A DNA stretch of 64,000 nt from Mucilaginibacter ginsenosidivorans (GTDB lineage Bacteria > Bacteroidota > Bacteroidia > Sphingobacteriales > Sphingobacteriaceae), in assembly GCF_007971025.1 (NCBI RefSeq), contig NZ_CP042436.1, positions 3,906,001 through 3,970,000 of the forward strand, read 5' to 3'. The notes under the pieces are model-generated. The model was not told the origin of the DNA. It saw only the letters and a list, made by a program, of their open reading frames with translations, and searched no databases. Shown in pieces: positions 33,977 to 41,104 of the stretch (its first letter is position 1; the number at the start of each line of letters is the position of its first letter). The position numbers and the translations under genes are program-made.

Positions 33977-34438
33977 TTGTACTCTAAGGACGAAGCATCC
34001 CAACTAAAGCAAGCCTTCTGGACCACCTTCGGGCAGTACATATCCCCGCAGTTATCGGCGGAAGGTTTGAAAGTGAACTGGGTAAATTACAAGACCGGTA
34101 TTAAATACCTCTATTTCCGCATGGAGGCTAATAAACGCTCGGCCTCTATCGCCATAGAGATCGCTCACCCCGACCCGGGTATACAGGAGTTATTTTTCGA
34201 ACAATTCCTCGAATTAAAAAACCTGCTCCACGGCACCCTCAATGAAGATTGGGAATGGCAGTTGCACGAAATGACCGAAGACGGCAAAATCGTCAGCCGC
34301 ATCGTACGGAAACTGCATAATGTCAGCATCTTCAATAAAAACGACTGGCCTGCACTCATATCCTTCTTCAAACCGCGCATTATCGCCCTGGACGAATTCT
34401 GGAGCGACGCGAAATATGCCTTCGATGCATTGAAGTAA
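33977..34438 (+). CDS. DUF4268-type protein
   Basis: A 153-residue cytoplasmic protein starting at TTG (33977), 6 bases after the GH3 stop. KQAFWTTFGQYISP, LYFRMEANKRSASIAIEI and the FWSDAKYAF end match the DUF4268 family, found both as stand-alone proteins and as domains near restriction-type nucleases. No catalytic residues can be named. A start at ATT (33974) is also possible but the TTG is the usual choice. Function unknown; the proximity to GH3 is probably incidental. Confidence 0.75.
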   Translation: MYSKDEASQLKQAFWTTFGQYISPQLSAEGLKVNWVNYKTGIKYLYFRMEANKRSASIAIEIAHPDPGIQELFFEQFLELKNLLHGTLNEDWEWQLHEMTEDGKIVSRIVRKLHNVSIFNKNDWPALISFFKPRIIALDEFWSDAKYAFDALK

Positions 34439-34566
34439 CAGGGCCAAAAATACAATACAATAAGTGTTCATGTCAACGTCGTAAAAAACTTAAGGTCAAA
34501 TTTCAGCCACAATCTAAATCCAACCTAAAAATCACTAAAATCTTTCAATCGTATCTTTCTTTTTGC

Positions 34567-34574
34567 TAAATTTG
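34567..34574 (+). promoter_or_regulatory. -7 promoter box next to the DUF763 start
   Basis: TAAATTTG is an exact TAnnTTTG match ending only 5 bases before the ATG at 34580. Transcription from it would begin at or next to the start codon, so the mRNA could be leaderless. No TTG lies at the usual distance upstream. Confidence 0.4.
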
Positions 34575-34579
34575 TTAGC

Positions 34580-35782
34580 ATGAAGCGTTCGGGAAGTGCT
34601 GATCTGCCGCTGCATTATGGTTATGTGCCCAAATGGCTGGCAGAGCGTATGGCAAAGCTGGGCTTAGCGGTGGTGGAAACTATAGTGATGGACTATGGCA
34701 GGAACGAAGTGCTGACCCGCCTGAGCGCCCCTTTTTGGTTCCAAAGCCTGGGCGCGGTGATGGGCATGGACTGGCATTCGTCCGGCATTACCACCTCGGT
34801 AATGGGCGCGCTCAAAAGGTCGGTCAACCCGCACAGTAGGGAACTGGGCATTTATATCTGCGGCGGCAAGGGCAACCATTCGCGCGAAACGCCCAATGAA
34901 TTATTAAAAATCTGTGAAAAAACCGGCTTAAATGGCAACGAACTGGTGCGCTGCAGCAAACTGAGCGCCAAGGTGGATAATACGGCTATCCAGGATGGTT
35001 TCCAGTTATACACGCATAACTTTATCGTAAGCAACGAAGGTAAATGGGCCGTGGTGCAGCAAGGCATGAGTGCGCATAGCAAAACCGCGCGCCGTTATCA
35101 CTGGCATTCGGATGCGCTGGCGTCTTTTGTGAACGATCCGCATACTTCTATCTATGGTAAAAACACCGGTTATATCCTGAATATGACCGACAAGACCGCC
35201 GCCCCTTCCCGCGATGGCGTAATGCAGATAGCCGGCGAAAATCCACAAAATATGATCAGCGAGATAAGCAAACTGACCATGCCTTCACATCATGATGTCC
35301 GGTCGAAAGATGTCGACCTGAAGCGCCTGGGTGCGGTACTTTGGCTGGCGCATGAAAAACGGCCGACGGATTTTGAAGAGTTGCTGTTACTGGAAGGACT
35401 TGGTCCGCGGACACTGCAATCGCTGGCGCTGGTAAGCGAGGTTATCCACGGTACGCCTTCCCGTTTTAAGGACCCGGCACGATTTTCCTTTGCCCACGGC
35501 GGCAAGGACGGTCACCCCTTCCCTGTCCCCACAAAAGTATACGACGAAACATTGGGCGTACTGCAAACCGCCATCCACAAAGCCAAACTGGGCAACAGCG
35601 AAAAAAGCGAGGCCATTAAACGCCTGCATACCATTGCCGAAAGGGCTGAAAAGGATTTTATACCCAATGCCAATTTTGATAAAGTAATAGAACAGGAACG
35701 CAACGACTCGTGGAAATATGGCGGCCGTACGGTTTTCGGTAAGGCTAAGCCCCCGGTGGAGGCGCAGTTGAGGTTATTTTAA
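34580..35782 (+). CDS. DUF763 family protein
   Basis: A 400-residue protein that matches DUF763 over its whole length: SGSADLPLHYGYVPKWLAER at the start, LGAVMGMDWHSSGITTSV, GIYICGGKGNHSRETPNEL, GFQLYTHNFIVSNEGKWAVV, and RRYHWHSDALASFV. Near residue 270, EELLLLEGLGPRTLQSLAL looks like a helix-hairpin-helix, a DNA- or RNA-binding element. The family is best known from archaea and scattered bacteria and has no established function. It is monocistronic here. Confidence 0.85.
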   Translation: MKRSGSADLPLHYGYVPKWLAERMAKLGLAVVETIVMDYGRNEVLTRLSAPFWFQSLGAVMGMDWHSSGITTSVMGALKRSVNPHSRELGIYICGGKGNHSRETPNELLKICEKTGLNGNELVRCSKLSAKVDNTAIQDGFQLYTHNFIVSNEGKWAVVQQGMSAHSKTARRYHWHSDALASFVNDPHTSIYGKNTGYILNMTDKTAAPSRDGVMQIAGENPQNMISEISKLTMPSHHDVRSKDVDLKRLGAVLWLAHEKRPTDFEELLLLEGLGPRTLQSLALVSEVIHGTPSRFKDPARFSFAHGGKDGHPFPVPTKVYDETLGVLQTAIHKAKLGNSEKSEAIKRLHTIAERAEKDFIPNANFDKVIEQERNDSWKYGGRTVFGKAKPPVEAQLRLF

Positions 35783-35888
35783 GGCAGTACTGTAGTTGTA
35801 AACTACGTGCATTATCGTCAAAGGCGTAGATTTTGGACAGCGAAGTAGTGCAAATATTTTACTTATTTTGTTTTAAACAAACCTCTCA

Positions 35889-36116
35889 ATGAAGCATCTC
35901 GAAAAAACAAAATTTCTACTAAGTATAATTCTTATATTTTGGGGGCTATTCTTAGGAATAAAAATGCTAAGCTTTAATGTAGGTAATGTCTTTTTTAACA
36001 CGGCATTCGCTATCGGATATCAGACTTTGCCGGTAGTAGCAACCTATACTCCTATTTATGCCGGCATTTGTATTATTTCTGGAATATACTTAATTACGAA
36101 AGTAAAAGCAGAATAA
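35889..36116 (+). CDS. Small membrane protein, two predicted spans
   Basis: A 75-residue protein with hydrophobic segments at about 9-28 (FLLSIILIFWGLFLGIKML) and 53-70 (PIYAGICIISGIYLITK), a basic N-terminus and a short basic tail. No family recognised. The preceding 100 bases are non-coding. Base composition is more AT-rich than the DUF763 gene before it. Confidence 0.6.
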   Translation: MKHLEKTKFLLSIILIFWGLFLGIKMLSFNVGNVFFNTAFAIGYQTLPVVATYTPIYAGICIISGIYLITKVKAE

Positions 36117-36198
36117 GTTTTTACACACATAGCTCCCATGAGTTTAGCGGGCATGCTGGCTGGGCTTTAGCGGCAATACCTTATTAGCGCAGCTGTTA

Positions 36199-36768
36199 TT
36201 ATCCATCTACCACATAATCCAGCGCGGTTACCCCGCAGGCAAATTGCCTGGAAATCAATAGCTTTAATTTTACTTTGTCTTTAATATTTGCAAGCAAGGC
36301 GATGCCGTGTCCAAGAATAATCGGATTAACAAATAACCAGTAACCGTCAATTAAACCGTGTTGATTAAGGGAATGAGTAGCAGTTGGACTGCCAAAAAGC
36401 AGGATGTCAGAACCGGGCTGTCGTTTTATTTCGTTTATTCTGCCCGAAAGGTCGTCGCTGATAATGGTGGTATTATCCAGATCTGCATTTTTCATGGTTT
36501 TTGATAATACAATTTTGTGAGCGTCGTTATACCACTTTGAATGTTCGATATCATGTTTGTCCGCATCGGGCGCGTCCCCGGCGGTGGGCCAGTAATCTTC
36601 CATCATCTGGTACGTTACCCGTCCGTATAATGCAGTATCGCTTTCGCTTACCCGCTTACCCACGTGGTCAAAAATTTCTTCATCAACGTTGATCCAGTCC
36701 ATTTCTCCATTAGGTCCTGCTACAAAGCCGTCAAGCGACATGTGCATAAACGAAATTATTTTTCTCAT
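36199..36768 (-). CDS. Dihydrofolate-reductase-fold protein (RibD C-terminal-like)
   Basis: A 189-residue reductase-fold protein: KIISFMHMSLDGFVAGPNGEM at the N-terminus, VTYQMMEDYWPTA, HKIVLSKTMKN, and DILLFGSPTATHSLNQHGLI are typical of YwjB/YyaP-type RibD C-terminal-domain proteins. They bind NADPH and are often annotated as dihydrofolate reductase family; physiological substrates are unknown. Single gene, no obvious partner. Confidence 0.9.
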   Translation of the reverse strand: MRKIISFMHMSLDGFVAGPNGEMDWINVDEEIFDHVGKRVSESDTALYGRVTYQMMEDYWPTAGDAPDADKHDIEHSKWYNDAHKIVLSKTMKNADLDNTTIISDDLSGRINEIKRQPGSDILLFGSPTATHSLNQHGLIDGYWLFVNPIILGHGIALLANIKDKVKLKLLISRQFACGVTALDYVVDG

Positions 36769-36856
36769 GGGTTTTGCTTTGATTTTTTAACATGACATAA
36801 GGCCGCTACAACAAGCAAAAAATAAAAATAGAATTTTATAATGGTAACAAATGCCC

Positions 36857-37543
36857 TTAAACTTTAATCTTACTCATCAGTTCGTTTGCAAGCGCCCTGG
36901 TTTTGCCGTTGCCCGACGGTATGGCGTCGACAAGGCTATCCAACTGTGGCTTCCACTTGATCAGCATTTTTGGCGGGTAGTTTTTAAACACTACAAGTGA
37001 ATTGTACACGCCGTTGTTCTTATCAATCAACATATCGTTGGAACTTAGCGCGCTCCTGGCCTGTGCAATGAGCGCAGCGAGCAGTTGCTCATCATTCAGC
37101 CAGCTGGTAGTTATCTCGTTATAAGCTGAAAGCCTGGTCGTCGCACTGGTCGAGAATAACCGGGTGATCAGGTCGGCCCGCTTTCCGTCATAAATATTGG
37201 CAACAACCAATTGCGAACTTCCGCCCTTCTTTGCAACCAGGTCTGCAATATTCTTTCCCAGCGCCGGGGCCGAATACACCAGTGTAGCCAGCGCAATATC
37301 GCTCGTGGTCCGGTCGGTACTGGTCAATTGTTGCATAAGGTCTTTTGTTAGCTGCGCCTGGGCTACCTGCAATTTTATATTTTCTATCTCATTTTGCTTT
37401 TCAGCGCTTCTGTTTTGCAGATCTAACTGATTTTGATTGTAACGTTCGGTAAAGTGCCAACCAACTACAGCGATTATCAGCGGAATAAGGAACGTGGAAG
37501 AAGCCTGCAACTTATCCCAGAAGTCTTTCTTTTTGTCGTCCAT
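36857..37543 (-). CDS. Membrane-anchored helical protein of unknown function
   Basis: A 228-residue protein with one N-terminal membrane span (FLIPLIIAVVGWHFT, about 18-32), then a coiled-coil-prone stretch (about 38-72) and a mainly helical C-terminal part (73-228) with HEAT-like character (STTRLSAYNEITTSW, LLAALIAQARSALSS). No catalytic motif seen. The orientation places the C-terminal part in the periplasm or cytoplasm depending on topology. Not recognised as a family. Confidence 0.65.
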   Translation of the reverse strand: MDDKKKDFWDKLQASSTFLIPLIIAVVGWHFTERYNQNQLDLQNRSAEKQNEIENIKLQVAQAQLTKDLMQQLTSTDRTTSDIALATLVYSAPALGKNIADLVAKKGGSSQLVVANIYDGKRADLITRLFSTSATTRLSAYNEITTSWLNDEQLLAALIAQARSALSSNDMLIDKNNGVYNSLVVFKNYPPKMLIKWKPQLDSLVDAIPSGNGKTRALANELMSKIKV

Positions 37544-37680
37544 GATAAATAAGGTTTTAACTAATATTAACCTAAGTTACCACGATTGGCAAATAAACAA
37601 AGAAGTATTTTTACCTGGTTCATTGGGTATTTATACCCCCTGGTGCTTTGCTACCCCTACCAAAACCCCAACGCTTAACA

Positions 37681-37718
37681 AATCCCCCTCCCTTGGAGAG
37701 GTATTTAGGGTGAGGCGA
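37681..37718. repeat. Short intergenic repeat-like sequence
   Basis: The stretch with CCCCTCCCTTGGAGAGG and then TTTAGGGTGAGGCG has a small palindrome (CCTCCCTTGGAGAGG). It resembles the C/T-rich intergenic repeats I know from Bacteroidota chromosomes; a related, decayed copy may be at 47495-47530. Copy number has to be counted in the genome. Confidence 0.35.
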
Positions 37719-37743
37719 ACTACACGCAAAATTATAAAGCCAC

Positions 37744-37777
37744 AAAAAAGCGCCACCCGTGCATGCACGAATGACGC
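37744..37777 (-). terminator. Intrinsic terminator of the 49-codon gene
   Basis: Arms 37750-37762 and 37765-37777 pair over 13 bases with three G-T wobbles around the palindrome CGTGCATGCACG. On the minus strand the stem is followed directly by six T. It lies 27 bases after the stop codon at 37804, so it ends the small gene's transcript. Confidence 0.75.
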
Positions 37778-37803
37778 CAACCTATGAAAAACCTAAACTT
37801 ATC

Positions 37804-37953
37804 TTAGTAATTGAAACCGCCTAATGTAATCTTGGGGTTAAAAGGAGCTTTTTGTCTTCTTTTGAATATTCCCATCCCGTTGCTTGCCGGGGCTGCCACT
37901 GCCTTAAGTATCGGGGTTTGGGTCGGGAAGAATAACATCTTAATAATTTCCAT
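37804..37953 (-). CDS. Small basic protein, 49 residues, with own terminator
   Basis: The frame begins MEIIKMLFFPTQTPILKAVA and ends GGFNY. An AGAG sequence lies just before the start codon, and a strong terminator follows the stop by 27 bases, which together support a real transcribed gene. The protein has a hydrophobic first third, a Pro/Ala/Gly-containing middle and a strongly basic segment (FKRRQKAPFNPK). No cysteine, no obvious signal peptidase site. It resembles no family I recognise; candidates include a small regulator or a secreted/leaderless peptide. The surrounding gap 37544-38149 otherwise holds only the repeat and terminator. Confidence 0.55.
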   Translation of the reverse strand: MEIIKMLFFPTQTPILKAVAAPASNGMGIFKRRQKAPFNPKITLGGFNY

Positions 37954-38149
37954 GTCTCTATTTTTTTGAGCTTGTTTGCTTATCGGTTACAGTGATTTAT
38001 ACGGCGCAACGTGAGGGCATTTTTGTAAACACATTTTTGAAAACCTTGTAGTTGTTTGGTTGACAAATCGTGTTATTAGTACCTGTTATACCGATGTTTC
38101 ACAAACAATTATTATTTTCACTTTCATTATAACCTCAACTTCAACCGCT

Positions 38150-39706
38150 ATGTCTGCTAACCGTTTGTCCGCCTTTAAAAGGTTCCTGTTAACCGCCTGC
38201 TTAAGTTTATTTTTCACAGCTCAACTATTCGCCCAAAAACAGGGCCTGCCTGTCAGCTCGCCTGAGGCACAGGGCGTTTCCTCTGCCGGGATAGACAGTT
38301 TCCTGACAGCAGCGGGGCGCAGCAAAAACGAGTTCCACAGTATCATGATGCTCCGGCACGGTAAAGTAGTCGCCCGGGGCTGGTGGAACCCCTATGGACC
38401 AACACTTAGGCACAGCTTGTATAGCTGCAGCAAAAGCTTTACATCCACGGCCATTGGCTTTGCAGTGAGTGAAAAAAGAATATCCGTAAATGACAAGGTA
38501 GTGTCGTTCTTCCCCGGCAGCTTGCCCGATACCGTTAAGCCTTACCTGGCCGAGCTGACCATAAAAGACCTTTTGACCATGAGCGTTGGGCAGGACCCCG
38601 ACCCTACGGGCAAAGTACCGTTCAGTACCGATGACTGGATCAAAGGAATGCTGGCAACGCCCATATTAAACAAACCGGGCAGCAGGTTCCTGTATAACTC
38701 CATGGCGACTTTCACGCTTTCGGCAATCGTTCAGAAAGTGACCGGACAAAAAGTAGTTGATTACCTTAAACCGCGACTGTTCGATCCTCTGGGCATCAAA
38801 GGGATGGATTGGGAGATCAACAAACAGGGTATAAACACAGGCGGCTGGGGGCTACGGTTAAAAACGGAGGACCTAGCAAAAATGGGGCAGCTTTACCTGC
38901 AAAAAGGAATGTGGAACGGCAAGCAGGTATTGCCTGAGGAATGGGTAGAAGAGGCGACAACTTTCAAAATTGACAATGCACCGGGAATGCCGCAAAGCAA
39001 AAAGGACTCCAGCGACTGGATGCAGGGCTATTGCTACCAGTTTTGGCGCTGCCGCCACAATGGTTTCAGGGCCGACGGCGCCTTTGGCCAGTATATCATC
39101 GTGCTGCCCGATGAGGATGCCGTTATCGCCATCACTTCCGAAACTGCAAATATGCAGGACGAGCTTAACCTGGTTTGGCAATACCTGCTCCCAGCCATGC
39201 ATCCGCAGGCATTGCCTGCAAACAAATCTGCCGAAACTGCTCTTCAACAGCATTTGGCAGCTTTGAAATTGCCACCGCTGCAAAACAGCAATAATCCCGG
39301 TAGCCTCAATAAAACATTTAGGTTGGAGAAAAACGATTTGAATATCAGCTCTATTACGTTTAAGGCCGATAAAAACATGTGTCGTGTCACCCTGAAAAAG
39401 GGCGCTGACAGTTATACTTTCGACCTTACGAGCGGCAAATGGCAGCCCGGAGAAACGCAACTGCCGGGTCCGGGTTTAACCGCCGGAGCGCGGGAAGATT
39501 TTTCGTTATTGCAGCCGTATAAGGTGGATTGCAGCTATGGGTGGAGCGGCGATAAAACATTGCAATTGAAATTCCGTTATATCGAAAGCCCTCACGCAGA
39601 AACCATTACCTGCCATTTTAACGGCGAGAAACTGAACGCCGATGTGGAGTATAGTTTCAATTATGGCGCGCACAAAATTGAGCTGCACGGCGATGAAGTA
39701 AAGTGA
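38150..39706 (+). CDS. Secreted serine hydrolase, class C beta-lactamase fold
   Basis: The frame is open from 38060 but the start is placed at the ATG at 38150, because that gives a normal signal peptide (RFLLTACLSLFFTAQLFAQ). The mature 490 residues contain SCSK (Ser92, Lys95) with context HSLYSCSKSFTSTAIGFAV, a YNS variant of the YxN motif in RFLYNSMATF, and HNGFRADGAFGQYIIVLP as third motif. Residues about 370-518 form an added C-terminal beta-rich domain. Family members are esterases, peptidases or transpeptidases in the periplasm. The substrate is unknown. Confidence 0.9.
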   Translation: MSANRLSAFKRFLLTACLSLFFTAQLFAQKQGLPVSSPEAQGVSSAGIDSFLTAAGRSKNEFHSIMMLRHGKVVARGWWNPYGPTLRHSLYSCSKSFTSTAIGFAVSEKRISVNDKVVSFFPGSLPDTVKPYLAELTIKDLLTMSVGQDPDPTGKVPFSTDDWIKGMLATPILNKPGSRFLYNSMATFTLSAIVQKVTGQKVVDYLKPRLFDPLGIKGMDWEINKQGINTGGWGLRLKTEDLAKMGQLYLQKGMWNGKQVLPEEWVEEATTFKIDNAPGMPQSKKDSSDWMQGYCYQFWRCRHNGFRADGAFGQYIIVLPDEDAVIAITSETANMQDELNLVWQYLLPAMHPQALPANKSAETALQQHLAALKLPPLQNSNNPGSLNKTFRLEKNDLNISSITFKADKNMCRVTLKKGADSYTFDLTSGKWQPGETQLPGPGLTAGAREDFSLLQPYKVDCSYGWSGDKTLQLKFRYIESPHAETITCHFNGEKLNADVEYSFNYGAHKIELHGDEVK

Positions 39707-39744
39707 GCAACGAACTGGTTACTACAATCTGCGTCGCCTGGTAT

Positions 39745-40278
39745 TTATTTCAGCGAAGCTAAGATCGTTTCGCCCGAATGCAGGTTGTCTTTTATTTCAG
39801 GCAGCAGGTCCCTGGCACAGGTTTGTACAGCATTTGTCCTGTCTTCTTCACCCTCTTTAAAGAGCTCAACGGCTTTCTCATGGTCTGCTACCATAACTCG
39901 CATGTAAGCTCTGTCAAATTGCTCACCCGACAACGTGGACAAGCTGTCTATCATTTTTTGATGGGGTTGACTAATATGGTACGGCCCTTTTACCAGTTCC
40001 TTATTCTTTAGTTTTATCAGCTTTGCGAGTGCAGCGGTATGAGTATTTACCATCATTTTAGCAAATGCTGCCACCTTTGGATTTGTGGCTTTGTTTTCAG
40101 CAATTTCCGACACCTTAACTTCAGTATTACTTCCGTCTATCGCTGCTTTTATAAAATCGAGGCCAGGGGTGTCAACGGCTGTTTCGTTATCATACCTGTT
40201 TGCTTTCAGTGGGTCGTCGCACGATTGTACCAGCACAAGAACAGGCAGCAGCATAATTACTAAGATTATCTTTTTCAT
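39745..40278 (-). CDS. DUF4142 lipoprotein
   Basis: A 177-residue lipoprotein (lipobox VLVQSC, Cys20) with a DUF4142 four-helix, ferritin-like domain: FIKAAIDGSNTEVKVSEIAE, PKVAAFAKMMVNTHTAALAK, and FDRAYMRVMVADHEKAVELF. The repeated His/Glu pattern is typical of the family, which often accompanies stress or catalase genes; function is not established. Monocistronic here. Confidence 0.88.
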   Translation of the reverse strand: MKKIILVIMLLPVLVLVQSCDDPLKANRYDNETAVDTPGLDFIKAAIDGSNTEVKVSEIAENKATNPKVAAFAKMMVNTHTAALAKLIKLKNKELVKGPYHISQPHQKMIDSLSTLSGEQFDRAYMRVMVADHEKAVELFKEGEEDRTNAVQTCARDLLPEIKDNLHSGETILASLK

Positions 40279-40443
40279 TTTATCTTTTATTGGAGGGGCT
40301 GTAGATAAGGAACAATTGTTACAGCAATTAGTTTTTCGTCATTATCCTGGTCGCGGGTTTGCCATCGGTATGCCTTGTTTGTTTGATGCGATCTCCCCTT
40401 TGTTTTGTCGCATATATACCTCACCGGGTTATTCATTGCCCCC

Positions 40444-40451
40444 TATCTTTG
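40444..40451 (+). promoter_or_regulatory. -7 promoter box of the alpha-CTD-like/DUF1905 pair
   Basis: TATCTTTG is an exact TAnnTTTG match 20 bases before the ATG at 40472, and an AAAGGATG sequence provides a ribosome site overlapping the start. No TTG at ideal distance. Confidence 0.45.
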
Positions 40452-40471
40452 ATTGATAAAGAATTTAAAGG

Positions 40472-40765
40472 ATGACTGCACAAAAAACGTTACGAACCTG
40501 CGACAAAGGCCATCAATACTATAAAAGCAGCGATTGCCCCACTTGCCCCATGTGTGAAAATGAACGAAAAGCGATGGCGGGCGTTTTCTCAGGGCTTTCA
40601 GCGCCTGCCCGACGGGCGCTGGAAAATAATGGCATATCCACCCCACTACAGCTGGCAGCATTTACCGAAAAGGAAGTATTAAAGATACACGGCATGGGAC
40701 CGGGATCATTGCCCAAATTACGCGAATCGCTAAAACGACAGGGTTTATCATTCAAAACAAAATAG
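40472..40765 (+). CDS. Stand-alone zinc ribbon plus RNA polymerase alpha-CTD-like helix-hairpin-helix protein
   Basis: A 97-residue protein. Residues 10-30 have a cysteine/histidine cluster CDKGHQYYKSSDCPTCPMC that probably binds one or two zinc ions. Residues 38-95 (FSGLSAPARRALENNGISTP, LKIHGMGPGSLPKLRESLK) fit the alpha C-terminal domain/HhH fold that contacts UP elements and activators. A free alpha-CTD-like protein could bind DNA or compete with RNA polymerase alpha; its role is not known. It ends two bases before the DUF1905 gene. Confidence 0.8.
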   Translation: MTAQKTLRTCDKGHQYYKSSDCPTCPMCENERKAMAGVFSGLSAPARRALENNGISTPLQLAAFTEKEVLKIHGMGPGSLPKLRESLKRQGLSFKTK

Positions 40766-40767
40766 CC

Positions 40768-41043
40768 ATGGAACAATTGAATAAGGAATTTACAGCGACG
40801 CTTCAAAAAAGCCCGGCAAAAGGCGGCTGGACCTATGTTGTGTGGCCCGAATCCGTTTCATTCTTCGGCGCACGGGGATTGGTAAAAGTACGCGGCAAAG
40901 TCGACGGTCATCCGTTTCAAAGCTCATTTATGGCTTTAGGTGATGGAACGCACAAACTATCATTCAAAACCGAAACCCGGAACCAGATCGGCAAGGAAGC
41001 TGGCGACACCATAACGGTAGTTTTAGAAGAACGGATAAAATGA
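40768..41043 (+). CDS. DUF1905 protein
   Basis: A 91-residue beta-barrel-like protein of the DUF1905 family (GWTYVVWPESVSFFGARGLV, VRGKVDGHPFQSSFMALGDG, KLSFKTETRNQIGKEAGDTI), which often precedes a YdeI-type domain; here the partner domain is absent. Tightly linked to the alpha-CTD-like gene (two bases apart). Function unknown. Confidence 0.85.
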   Translation: MEQLNKEFTATLQKSPAKGGWTYVVWPESVSFFGARGLVKVRGKVDGHPFQSSFMALGDGTHKLSFKTETRNQIGKEAGDTITVVLEERIK

Positions 41044-41104
41044 TTTAATATACGATTGACGAACTTAGTCAACTCAATCCAACTTAATCAACCACTCAAC
41101 CAAG

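Noticed and set aside
38060..38149. Longer N-terminus of the serine hydrolase from position 38060
   Set aside because: The start there is TTG and the added residues precede a good signal peptide; the ATG at 38150 fits better.
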